NCBI RefSeq assembly: GCF_014932895.1 | Contig: NZ_JACYOF010000007.1 | Location: 62,001 to 126,000 of the forward strand | Direction of reading: 5' to 3' | DNA: 64,000 bases | Source of the DNA: Bacillus thuringiensis | GTDB lineage: Bacteria > Bacillota > Bacilli > Bacillales > Bacillaceae_G | Shown here: piece by piece, positions 36,388-44,682 of the stretch | How the letters are laid out: each line of letters begins with the position of its first letter | Numbering within the stretch: position 1 is the stretch's first letter | Position numbers and translations under genes: made by a program | Notes under the pieces: generated by a model | Told to the model about the DNA's origin: nothing | Seen by the model: only the letters and a program-made list of their open reading frames with translations | Databases searched by the model: none

Positions 36388-36643
36388 TTATTAAAAAGTC
36401 TCAACATGGCACATTCACTCGCAGCTTATAGGTGCTAATCTAATTACATTAGTATCTGATCCAAACAATTCAGAAAGAATTTAATGTGGTACTTTTGATA
36501 GAAGATTATGGAGAAGAAAAGATGGAGTGGAATCTTTTGTGCAAAGGGAGCTTTTATCTGGTAGCTATCAAATTATATACATTGAAAAAGGGAACTTTAA
36601 CGTAGTGTTTTAATCAATGATTTTATTATGGGGAGAAGTTCCT
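36388..36643. other. Decayed intergenic DNA after the SDR gene
   Basis: Short open stretches in two frames between about 36480 and 36612 suggest eroded coding sequence, but I could not identify a family. Confidence 0.3.
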
Positions 36644-36841
36644 TCTGAACCGTACCTCCAATTTGTTAGACGGCTAACTAACAATTGGAGGCGCGGTTTT
36701 ATTATGTCTAGAAAATATAAATTCGAATTTAAAAGAAATGCCGTTGATCATTATTTAAATATAAATGCTTCTTTTAAAGTAACGGAAAAAAATATTAAAT
36801 GAATATATCGTTATTAAAAGAGTGGGTGGTATATACTTGAG
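36644..36841 (+). mobile_element. IS3-family (IS150 group) remnant: left end and start of orfA
   Basis: TGAACCGTACCTCCAATTTG at the left resembles an IS150-group terminal repeat, and CCTCCAATT...AATTGGAGG forms a hairpin. From 36704, MSRKYKFEFKRNAVDHYLN is the start of an OrfA transposase; after a shift near 36793 the frame resumes as MNISLLKEWVVYT and then ends. The rest of the element, including orfB, is absent; it abuts the omega-RNA-like relic at 36850. Confidence 0.65.
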
Positions 36842-36849
36842 AACAAGGA

Positions 36850-37245
36850 ATAGAGTCCGTGAACTACTCGCCACTTAGCAAAGCTTGAAGTGGGAGCTTC
36901 TCAGTTCCAAGACGAAAGCAACCTTTCGTCTCCCTGAGGGTTACTTCGGGGTGTTCCACCCCTAGATGTCCAACGCTTGGATGTTCTCTGGGTACGGTTG
37001 ATATTTTACGCAGGAACCGAATGGCTTGGTTTTCGCACTCTATTTTCTTCCTGCAACCTTCTATATCAAGTTATCAAAGAACTTCATATAGCTAGTTTAT
37101 CAAACGTTTTTGGCTAAGCCAAACCGAAATTCATCTTCCACCTACCGTTGGGCTAGCACCCTTCACACGCTCGAGGAAGGAGAATTCTTTCGGTAAATTC
37201 GTTAAACTCGTTAAACTCTAAATGTGTACCTTTTGGAACAAAAAA
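36850..37245 (-). ncRNA. Omega-RNA-like 3' end of a lost TnpB (IS200/IS605) element
   Basis: Read on the minus strand the segment is rich in stems: GGTTTGGCTTAGCCAAAAAC, GCAGGAA...TTCCTGC, AGGGGTGGAACACCCC, GACGAAAGGTTGCTTTCGTC, and the terminal hairpin CCACTTCAAGC...TAAGTGG followed by GAGTAGTTCAC. This order of hairpins ending at a transposon right end matches the reRNA/omega-RNA of TnpB elements. No tnpB reading frame remains next to it. Bases beyond 36850 would be the guide position. Confidence 0.5.
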
Positions 37246-37392
37246 ATAGAATCCTTATGATAAGAGTTCTGCAACAGGAAACAATAAATATATAGAAGTA
37301 AGGCAAAGAGAATTACTTATTATTATATCTTCTATATGTATAATGTAATGCTGAGAAAATGTTAAGAAAGGGTCACACCATTCTCATATGTA

Positions 37393-37576
37393 TTATGTAG
37401 TAATGGTTGAAACGGCTGCTTCATAAACGAGTTGCTGTTTACCATGAACCATTATAGGAATCGTAAATGCGTCTATTGCAAGAATTCGTCCGGTTATTCT
37501 GCCCCCCTATAAAACCATAGTGATTAACTTTTTTCTCTTTTAATAATTCATATGTTTTTTCTTGTAGACCGTTCAT
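37393..37576 (-). pseudogene. hfq: Frameshifted hfq-like gene
   Basis: Minus strand: MNGLQEKTYELLKEKKVN, then after one extra G in a run of six (near 37503) RITGRILAIDAFTIPIMVHG and KQQLVYEAAVSTITT. This is Hfq: the Sm1 segment and the Sm2 box, although the canonical KHA of KQQLVYKHAIST is EAA here. Removing one G gives about 61 residues in one frame. B. cereus-group genomes usually carry several hfq paralogues, so this is a dead or dying copy (or a sequencing error). Confidence 0.7.
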
Positions 37577-37736
37577 ATAGCTTCCGGCTTTCTATAATCG
37601 TATCATACTTAAATTTAAATACTGTTTTATACACGTATTTCTCATTATAGCCATTGAAAAGGAATCTCCTAGTATTACGGATTTATTTTTTATTACAAGA
37701 AAGCTCATTTTTTCGTTATGGAGGTGTTTTGACATA

Positions 37737-37781
37737 TTAGCTTGATGGGCATGGGGCGGTATCGCATGCCCATCAACTTAA
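37737..37781. repeat. Back-to-back IS231-like ends
   Basis: TTAGCTTGATGGGCATG and CATGCCCATCAACTTAA face away from each other with 11 bases between them. Eleven bases is the usual IS231 target duplication length. Confidence 0.6.
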
Positions 37782-37818
37782 TATTTGGAAGTTTTCGATG
37801 AACTAAAGCCACTTAACA

Positions 37819-37858
37819 TAAAAACCCCCTTTAGATAGTCATGTCTAAAGGGGGAAAA
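37819..37858 (-). terminator. Terminator of the sensor kinase gene
   Basis: CCCCCTTTAGACATG and TCTAAAGGGGG pair on the minus strand, followed by TTTTTA. Confidence 0.85.
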
Positions 37859-37891
37859 GGATGCAATTGTTTAAAAAATGCTACGCCTTTT

Positions 37892-40333
37892 TTATTTGTC
37901 GAGGATAGACATAGGAAGAGTTATATTAACTGTTGTTCCTTTACCTACGTCACTTTCAATAAATATCTTTCCTTGGTGCTTCTCAATAATTTTATAACAG
38001 ATCATTAATCCTAAACCGATACCATTTTCTTTGATACTATAAAATGGTTCTCCAAGGTAAGGTATACGTTCCGGTTCAATTCCACACCCATAATCAGTAA
38101 ATCGAATGTTTACCTGGTTTTGATCAGGCACATATTCGATTTGAATCAAGATTTCTCCCCCCATTGAAGTTGCCTCAATTGCATTTTTTAAGATATTTAT
38201 AAAAACTTGTTTTAATTGATTACATTCACAAAGTATGAATGAAGTATCAGATGTAAACTCAGTTTTAATTTGGATGCAATTCATTGTCGCTTGAGGTTCT
38301 AGTAACATTACAACTTGTTTCATTAGCACATTCAGGTCATTAGTTTTAATTTCTAATGCCTCAGGTTTTGCTAATGTCATAAATTCATTCGTAATACTAT
38401 CTATACGTTCAATCTCTGATAACACTATATCTATATAATGCTCAGTGTTTTTATTTTCCATTGATTTTAATAACTGCATGAATCCTTTCATTGCTGCTAA
38501 AGGATTTTTAATTTCATGAGCAATTGCAGTGGATAGTTGACCTACTACAGCAAGTTTCTCCGATTTTCGTAATAATTCCTCTGTTTTTAGCCGTTCGGTG
38601 ATATCTCGAGAGATACTCAAGAAAACTTTTTTGCCATTCAAGTTAAACACACGAACAGAAAATTCAACATTCATGGCTTTCCCTTTAGGAAAAATAAATT
38701 CATCTTGTAATGTGAAAACAGTTTGCCCTTCTCTAATTTTTTCTATGATTCTTTGAACCATTGGAGAATCTGGCGGAACGTTACTAGGAAATGCCATTGA
38801 AAGAAGCTCTTCTCTACTATATCCAAATCTTTCACACGCAACAGGATTTACTTCGATAAAGCGAGTTGGAGATTGATCCTCATTCAGCTCCACTACATAT
38901 ACTGCATCAGTTGCTTGTTCGATGAGTGCACGGTATTTCATTTCACTGTCACTTAATTGCTGGTGTAATTGATGCAGTTCTCTTTCTGCTTGTTTCCTTT
39001 CAGAAATGTCTCTACAAATTCCTGATAAAGCAATTACATTACCCCTAAAATCTAGTATAGGTGAAATCGTCAGGCTTACATCAATAAGAGTTTTATCTTT
39101 TTTTTGCCTAACAGTTTCAAAACGGGTGAGAATTGGGTCTTTCATATTGGTAGTTTTAATGTCGTTTATATATTCCAAAGTTTGATCTATTAAAAATTCA
39201 GGTACACAAGGTAATTTTTTTCCTATAGATTTTTTTTCTGACCAACCAAATATCCTCTCATAGGCCCTATTCGCTTGCAACAGATGACCATCTAGATCAA
39301 ATATAGTGATAGCATCCACGTTATGATTAATAAATGATTCTAATCGTTCCTTAGTTTCCTTTAACTCATTTTCCGCATTTATTCTCTGCGTTATATCAAC
39401 AGTAGAACCAACTACTTCAATCACTTTTCCCTCTCTTTTAACAGGCCTAAGAGAGAAAAGGACAACACTCTTATCATCTGGCCATGGTAGTTCGAAAGTA
39501 ACATCTTCACCATCTAATGCCCGGTGATAATATTTTTGTATTAGAGGAACTAAATGGAATGGAGCAATGGAGGGATCTATAGCGGATAAATTTTTCCCCA
39601 CCACTTGTTCAGAGTGAAACCCTTGTTGATAAAATAATTGTCCATCACACAAAGTATGAACTATATTCTCATTCACTTTATTAAATTTAAAGATACCTCC
39701 TTGCAATTCATGTACGGTTTCCTTTAACTCTTGTTTTGATTCTAGTAATGCCTCATTTGCTTTAGCTAAATCTTGCGTTAAAGAATATAATTTTTGATAG
39801 GATTCCATAAGAAACATACCGATCATGAGTCCACAAGATATAAAAAACGTACCTTGAATATCAAGAAGTATAAGTGGGATAGAAGGAAAAAAGAATCCAA
39901 ATACCAAATGGATTATAGCTATATAAACAGCTAGATAAAGAAAGATACTTTTAAAAGCATGGATATTTTTGAGATATGTTTGAAATATGGTATATATAGT
40001 AGCTATTCCTAAGGCGGCTATCAAGGCAGGCGCCCAATCTCCGTCAAGGTAAAAGATACGCATAAATAAAATAAACATTAATGTAATCCAGCCGGCTCTA
40101 CGACCAAAATAAATAAACGAAAGTATAAGAGGAACAGCTCGAAGATCATAAAATAATCCCATGTGCTTAAAATTAAAAATCATCAAAATAGCAGCTATGA
40201 TACCTGCAAATATACCTGCAGATAACTTGATTGATTTGGAATCCACTTTCCTTATAAATACTTGGATAAAAATAACTGAACTAACTAAGAAAGCAAAAAT
40301 AGATAGATTAATGAAGAATCCTGTGAAAATCAT
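37892..40333 (-). CDS. Orphan sensor histidine kinase, 5TM receptor plus three PAS domains
   Basis: 813 residues. N-terminal five- to six-span module of the 5TMR-LYT type (DLRAVPLILSFIYFGRRAG), about 1-190; a short coiled coil; PAS domains at about 215-310, 330-450 and 460-590, each closed by a PAC-type end (VDITQRINAE, RDISERKQAE, RDITERLKTE); HisKA with phosphoacceptor His in AIAHEIKNPLAAMKGF; HATPase with NILKNAIEA (N), DYGCGIEPE (G1) and GLGLMICYKI (G2). No response regulator is adjacent. The architecture fits the orphan sporulation kinases (KinA-E type) that feed Spo0F; that target is an inference. Ends at a strong terminator. Confidence 0.92.
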   Translation of the reverse strand: MIFTGFFINLSIFAFLVSSVIFIQVFIRKVDSKSIKLSAGIFAGIIAAILMIFNFKHMGLFYDLRAVPLILSFIYFGRRAGWITLMFILFMRIFYLDGDWAPALIAALGIATIYTIFQTYLKNIHAFKSIFLYLAVYIAIIHLVFGFFFPSIPLILLDIQGTFFISCGLMIGMFLMESYQKLYSLTQDLAKANEALLESKQELKETVHELQGGIFKFNKVNENIVHTLCDGQLFYQQGFHSEQVVGKNLSAIDPSIAPFHLVPLIQKYYHRALDGEDVTFELPWPDDKSVVLFSLRPVKREGKVIEVVGSTVDITQRINAENELKETKERLESFINHNVDAITIFDLDGHLLQANRAYERIFGWSEKKSIGKKLPCVPEFLIDQTLEYINDIKTTNMKDPILTRFETVRQKKDKTLIDVSLTISPILDFRGNVIALSGICRDISERKQAERELHQLHQQLSDSEMKYRALIEQATDAVYVVELNEDQSPTRFIEVNPVACERFGYSREELLSMAFPSNVPPDSPMVQRIIEKIREGQTVFTLQDEFIFPKGKAMNVEFSVRVFNLNGKKVFLSISRDITERLKTEELLRKSEKLAVVGQLSTAIAHEIKNPLAAMKGFMQLLKSMENKNTEHYIDIVLSEIERIDSITNEFMTLAKPEALEIKTNDLNVLMKQVVMLLEPQATMNCIQIKTEFTSDTSFILCECNQLKQVFINILKNAIEATSMGGEILIQIEYVPDQNQVNIRFTDYGCGIEPERIPYLGEPFYSIKENGIGLGLMICYKIIEKHQGKIFIESDVGKGTTVNITLPMSILDK

Positions 40334-40583
40334 GCTGTATTCCCCCTTATTAAATGTATTAGAAAAAAGTACGAGAATTCTACAAATTATACGGTGATTA
40401 GACTCGTTGTTCGGAAATGGGAGATGAGCAGTAATGAAAATTTAACTTCTTTTTATCTTTTTCCAACAAAAGATCCATTCCTCTAATATTTGAATATATG
40501 TAACGTCAATTTTAGGTGGGAAATGAAAGTTGGTAGGCGTATATAATAAAGGCATCATACAAGAAAGCGAGGTACATCCCAGG

Positions 40584-40676
40584 TTAGTAAATAAAGTATA
40601 TAAGTTTCGTAGCTATCCTAATAAGCGATAAGAAAGATTAATTGCTAAAACTAAAACCATTGGGTGCATTCGTCTC
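40584..40676 (+). pseudogene. tnpB start fragment
   Basis: The frame VNKVYKFRSYPNKR-stop-ERLIAKT, then TIGCIR, is the very conserved start of TnpB (YKFRIYPNK ... L ... TfG..R). It has a TAA inside and stops being TnpB after about 30 codons, joining directly to omega-RNA-like sequence at 40677. So a TnpB gene lost its body by internal deletion. Confidence 0.6.
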
Positions 40677-40786
40677 TCAACCGTAGTAATTACGGGCGTA
40701 GCCTAATGAATTAGAAACAGATAGGTTTCTGCGCTTAGGAACCGCCCACTTCAAACATCCCATTAGGGCGTTAAGGGGTGAGTAGT
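40677..40786 (+). ncRNA. Omega-RNA-like end of the deleted tnpB element
   Basis: Stems visible: CCGTAGTAATTACGG, GAAACAGATAGGTTTC nested in CCTAA...TTAGG, and CGCCC...GGGCG, ending in GGGGTGAGTAG. Position directly after a tnpB fragment and the layered hairpins support a right-end guide-RNA scaffold. Confidence 0.45.
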
Positions 40787-40789
40787 TTA

Positions 40790-40875
40790 TTTTCTTCATT
40801 AATATAAGAATAACAAATGAGCTATTCTTATATTAATGAAGAAAACAATTTGAATAGGAACAAATTGTTTTCTTC
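40790..40875. repeat. Two perfect inverted repeats sharing a middle arm
   Basis: A 23-bp arm at 40790-40812 pairs exactly with 40823-40845 (TTTTCTTCATT... with ...AATGAAGAAAA). The same GAAGAAAACAATTTG at 40838-40852 pairs exactly with CAAATTGTTTTCTTC at 40861-40875. The two hairpins cannot form together. Confidence 0.7.
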
Positions 40876-41153
40876 TGAAGGGTACAACAAAGAAAGAGTA
40901 GAGAAGAAATACACAAACATGTCAATCGAACGGAGTGGAGGAAAAACTCAAAAGATTGAAAAATCAGAAAATTAATCCAATGAAGGTTCCTCTTTAATCT
41001 CTTTCTTTGTGAGTATTAGTTTAACATTAATAACAAGATAAAACAACAAAAAAATACAATATTCTGATAAAATCGACATTTTTCTGGTTCCTAATTAAAT
41101 CTGTCTATTTTCATATAGATTCTTGTATTTTTTTACTATAGGGGATCCCACCC

Positions 41154-41273
41154 CATACCCATCAAGCTAATATTTTGAAGCATCCCCTAAATAAAAATTT
41201 TATCTTTTGACAGTTGCCCATAGGAATTTAATTCATTTTGGCGAGGAATGTATTTCTTAAGTTAATGGCAATG
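41154..41273. repeat. 120-bp MITE-like element with IS231-type ends
   Basis: CATACCCATCAAGCTAA at the left and CTTAAGTTAATGGCAATG at the right. Left subterminal TTTTGAAGCATCCCC and AAATAAAAATTTT agree with the family. No ORF. Confidence 0.7.
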
Positions 41274-41546
41274 TATGGTGACCCCTTAAAGGGGAATTTC
41301 GGAATAACATTGTCAGGTGCCATAGCCTTACGCGGAAATTTTCTGTTGATACAAAGATTCTTCTAGAACAAGTCGCTAAAGAAATCACTGGGGCAAACGA
41401 ATGCGATGCAGATTGTAGATAGAATTTACGAAACACTTCGTGAAAAATGACGAAATGCTAAGAGAAATAGGGAGCAAATCGGATGCATTTTTCGGTAAGA
41501 TAAACTTTCAAACGAGCCTTATGCAATCTATTACCATGCGTACTAC
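41274..41546. other. Intergenic DNA of mixed origin
   Basis: Contains short open stretches (for example TKILLEQVAKEITGANE) that look like worn coding sequence, with no family recognised, and a palindromic ACCCCTTAAAGGGG at about 41281. Confidence 0.3.
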
Positions 41547-41714
41547 TCAATAGGAAAAAATACCTGTCACTCCCTGGGAAATGTCGAAGCTGCAAAATTC
41601 TTTCGCAAGCTCTCTTTCCGGCGGTAAAGTGCTTCCTACAGAATAAACACCAGCCAATATGGATCTAATTAATTCGTTCACAATTTTATCTGAGGTGCGT
41701 TCCTTTTCTTTCAA
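41547..41714 (-). pseudogene. GntR-family regulator, N-terminal fragment
   Basis: TTG start with AAAGGAG upstream. KIVNELIRSILAGVYSVGST and LPPERELAKEF are the first half of a GntR/FadR winged helix. After about 42 residues the sequence departs from the family and stops, so the recognition helix and effector domain are lost. Confidence 0.7.
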
Positions 41715-42294
41715 GCCATCGTCTCCTTTATTTTATGGTAATACATGTTCAAGACATTGGTAATACCAAAAATTATATAATGAATTTGAATTTTCTATCA
41801 ATAATAAAGAGGTGAATTTTTATAAATAGGATTATCGAACTTTCTATATATTCCTATGAAAAGAATAGTTTATTTTCATTGCTTTCGCGCTCAATTTGGG
41901 GTAAGTCCGAGATAAGTCCAAAAAGCGCTATATAGATGTAAAAAAATGTAAATAGGGTACATAAGCCCTTATTATGCTGTTTTAAACTCTACCTCTAGCT
42001 TTCCGTATAAGCCCTCCTGTAATATGGCAATAAAGTTATTTAATTTTAAAGCCTCAAACATGCATAACCCCGTTCTAAATTTAGGACGGGGTTAAAAATA
42101 TAGTTGTTTAATTTTTGATGTAAGATACTTCACTACACTAAAAAATTTAACAATAAAGTCGTTTAAAAGTCTAAGTTTTATTCAACAATAGTGCCCGATT
42201 GTTAAATTACGATGACTGGAGTTTTTAACTTATTATCATAAAACAGTTAATATCAAAAGTTTATCGCTACTTTTTATAATTAACATAAGTTTCT
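41715..42294. other. Intergenic region with an orphan hairpin
   Basis: AT-rich, no gene found. AACCCCGT / ACGGGGTT (42066-42093) forms a strong hairpin followed by TAAAAATA; it may be a left-over terminator. Confidence 0.35.
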
Positions 42295-42882
42295 TTAAAA
42301 GAAATATTTACTCATGCCATTTTTAAATATAGGTAAGGTCTTAGTCACTAGCTCTTCTGGTGAAATAGGTCTTCCATCCTTATTCCATGTGTATGCAGCT
42401 CCGTATATACTCCAACTTAGCATAGTAGATATGGTTGGTACCAATTGTTTATCCTCTAATACAATGGTATTTTTAGTTCCTTTTAGCACAAGATCAGCTA
42501 TTAGCTTCTGTAACTCTTCTTTAATTTTACTTTCTATAATAGTTCCTAAAGAATTATAACCTTTAGGACATAAGTCGCTTAACTCTTTATGGTGATCACA
42601 CATGGCTAGAAAAATATTTGCAATGACTTCTTCATTGAATCCCTCGTGACCATTCAGGCTTTTTTTCAATTTGTCAGTAAAAGTATTGGTGATGGTAGAA
42701 TGTAACAAATCAAATTTATCGTCAAAGTGCGCATAAAATGTAGCGCGGTTAATAGTAGCCTTTTCAGTGATATCACGTACGGTTATATTGTTGAAATCTT
42801 TTTCACTAGCTAACGAAAGGAAAGAGTCTACAATTAATTGTCTTGTACGAAGTATTCTCGGATCTTTTTTTTGCATAATCAA
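42295..42882 (-). CDS. TetR-family repressor of a divergent oxidoreductase operon
   Basis: About 195 residues. HTH near the N terminus (TRQLIVDSFLSLASEKDFNN, VRDITEKATINRATFYAHF) and a C-terminal domain with the TetR_C_8-like pattern (LSWSIYGAAYTWNKDGRPIS). AAAAGGAG is best spaced for a TTG at 42882 (ATG at 42876 also possible). It is divergent from a three-gene operon (SDR, NmrA-like, FrnE-like), and two palindromes lie in the 320-bp gap, so it probably represses itself and that operon. The target enzymes suggest a quinone, aldehyde or thiol-reactive signal. Confidence 0.88.
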   Translation of the reverse strand: MIMQKKDPRILRTRQLIVDSFLSLASEKDFNNITVRDITEKATINRATFYAHFDDKFDLLHSTITNTFTDKLKKSLNGHEGFNEEVIANIFLAMCDHHKELSDLCPKGYNSLGTIIESKIKEELQKLIADLVLKGTKNTIVLEDKQLVPTISTMLSWSIYGAAYTWNKDGRPISPEELVTKTLPIFKNGMSKYFF

Positions 42883-42941
42883 TTTTTTCTTCTCCTTTTT
42901 AGGGTACATAATGGTGTTTAAAAACGACAATACAATAGAAG

Positions 42942-42957
42942 TGTTGTGTAAACAACA
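42942..42957. promoter_or_regulatory. Palindrome, candidate TetR operator 1
   Basis: TGTTGT-GTAA-ACAACA, perfect, close to the tetR start. Confidence 0.55.
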
Positions 42958-43013
42958 TATTAGCCATTTTGGTGGTTGTTAATAGTTCTTTTTCATCTTA
43001 TCATCAATTATAC

Positions 43014-43041
43014 AACGTGTGTTGCTTAAATAACACATGTT
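43014..43041. promoter_or_regulatory. Palindrome, candidate TetR operator 2
   Basis: AACGTGTGTT and AACACATGTT around GCTTAAAT, near-perfect; shares the TGTTG/CAACA type core with operator 1. Confidence 0.5.
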
Positions 43042-43202
43042 TTTGTGGGAGAGTTTTAATCAAGCAAATTGTTGTGATCATTCAGAATCATACCCAAAAG
43101 ATTGAAAAGGCGATTGGTTCTTAATAAATAAAGTAGTACCTATCGTAACAAATGAGCTCTCTTAAAAAAATTTAGCTAAGAAGTTATGGAGGGAATTACA
43201 TT

Positions 43203-43862
43203 ATGAAAAATATCGTCATTGTTGGAGCAGGACCAGGATTAGGAATGTCTATTGCGAAGAAGTTCGGAAAAAACGGATTTCGTGTAGCGCTTATAGCCCG
43301 TAATGAAGAAAAGTTGAACCAACTGGTTATTGAACTAGAACAATTAGGCATTGAAGCAGCGTCATTTCAAGCAGATATATTAAATAAAGCCCAAATTAGT
43401 TTAGCTTTCGCAGCGATCAAAGAGAAATACGGTTTTATTGATGTGGTTGAATACAGTCCAATTCCAAGTATCGATACAGTTGCAAATGCATTAGATGTAA
43501 CAGAAGAAAATGCGCTATACCAATTTCAATTTAACGTTTTAGGTGCGATATCGATTATTCGAGAAGTGCTTCCGGATATGTTGAATAAACAAAGTGGAGC
43601 TCTGTTATTTACGACAGGTGGTGCTGCAATCAATCCAGTACCGATGATGGGCAATGTCGGAATTGCAATTTCCGGTCTTCGTAATTATATTTTCAATTTG
43701 AACAGTGAATTAAAGGACAAAGGTATTTATGCAGGGCATATTTCGATTGGAATCTGGATGCAGCCGAATTCGGGAGTTCAAGACAAAATCGCCGACATTT
43801 GGTTTGACATGTACATCAAAAGAGATCGAGTTGAAGAGTTTATTACGGAAGATAAAGTATGA
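43203..43862 (+). CDS. Atypical SDR-family protein
   Basis: 219 residues. Rossmann motif VIVGAGPGLGMSIAKKFG at the N terminus and NEEKLNQLVIEL, ADILNKAQ in the expected spacing. The catalytic YxxxK is not present: the matching helix reads NVGIAISGLRNYIF. So it probably binds NAD(P) without classical reductase chemistry, or uses other residues. GGAGGG precedes the ATG. First gene of the TetR-controlled group; the next gene follows after about 150 bp. Confidence 0.85.
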   Translation: MKNIVIVGAGPGLGMSIAKKFGKNGFRVALIARNEEKLNQLVIELEQLGIEAASFQADILNKAQISLAFAAIKEKYGFIDVVEYSPIPSIDTVANALDVTEENALYQFQFNVLGAISIIREVLPDMLNKQSGALLFTTGGAAINPVPMMGNVGIAISGLRNYIFNLNSELKDKGIYAGHISIGIWMQPNSGVQDKIADIWFDMYIKRDRVEEFITEDKV

Positions 43863-44012
43863 ATCGGATAGATTAAAAATCAATCATCTCGGGTATAAAT
43901 CCGGCATCAATCACCAAAAAGGTAGCCGTTTTTGATGTGAGAAACGGCTACGCTGATCAAAGAACAGAAATGGATGGATTTTATTCACCATAACACAAGG
44001 AGGTAGAAGACC

Positions 44013-44657
44013 ATAAACATCACTATTTTTGGGGCAAGCGGTCAAATCGGTCAACTTCTAACGCAATTTGCATTAGACAAGGGCGATTTCGTTACGGCAT
44101 ATGTTAGAAATCCTGAGAAAATCAAGTTAAATCATTCCAATTTGCGGCTTGTAAAGGGGGAACTCTCGAACGATACAGCTATTGAAACGGCGGTTGCGGA
44201 AGCGGATGTCGTGATCAGCACCTTAGGACCTAGTTCTGATATGTCGCGAAAGCTTAAAGGCACGCCGATCGCCGACGGACATGACCGGATTATCAAAGCG
44301 ATGAAGAAGTTCAACAAAAAAAGGTTGATTACGCTCGCGACGCCGGCCTTGCAATCTGACGACGATAAGAAAAACTTATCGACGTTATTGCCGGGTATAT
44401 TGGCCAAGCTCTTTTTGCCAAACGGTTATGCCGAAATGAAGAAGATGGAAGGAATAATTAAACAATCGAACCTGGATTGGACGGTTGTACGAATTATTAA
44501 TCCTAATGTCAAACACAAAGGGCAATCTTATGATTATTCATTCGGCGATCGGTCGGCTAAACTGTCCGTCTCTAGGGAAAATGTGGCGAAATTCATGTAT
44601 GCCGCTGCTCAGCAAAGCCAATTGATCAGAAAAATGCCCATTGTCTATAATAATTAA
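44013..44657 (+). CDS. NAD(P)H-binding NmrA-like protein with ATA start codon
   Basis: About 214 residues. Family start is INITIFGASGQIGQLLTQFA, with GASGQIG as nucleotide-binding motif, then AYVRNPEKIK, STLGPSSDM and PNGYAEMKKMEGIIKQSNLDWTVVR (atypical/extended SDR, YwnB/NmrA type). The codon at the normal start position is ATA (44013), nine bases after a perfect AAGGAGG (43997-44003); an in-frame TAG lies upstream. The next usable initiator, TTG at 44142, would remove the nucleotide-binding motif. So either ATA is used or an ATG has mutated and expression is reduced. GC-richer than neighbours. Confidence 0.8.
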   Translation: MNITIFGASGQIGQLLTQFALDKGDFVTAYVRNPEKIKLNHSNLRLVKGELSNDTAIETAVAEADVVISTLGPSSDMSRKLKGTPIADGHDRIIKAMKKFNKKRLITLATPALQSDDDKKNLSTLLPGILAKLFLPNGYAEMKKMEGIIKQSNLDWTVVRIINPNVKHKGQSYDYSFGDRSAKLSVSRENVAKFMYAAAQQSQLIRKMPIVYNN

Positions 44658-44682
44658 ATCAGCTTAAAAGGGAGCATTCAAA

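Noticed and set aside
36617..36703. Upstream extension of the IS3 orfA frame
   Set aside because: It covers the terminal repeat and hairpin of the element; the normal start is the ATG at 36704.
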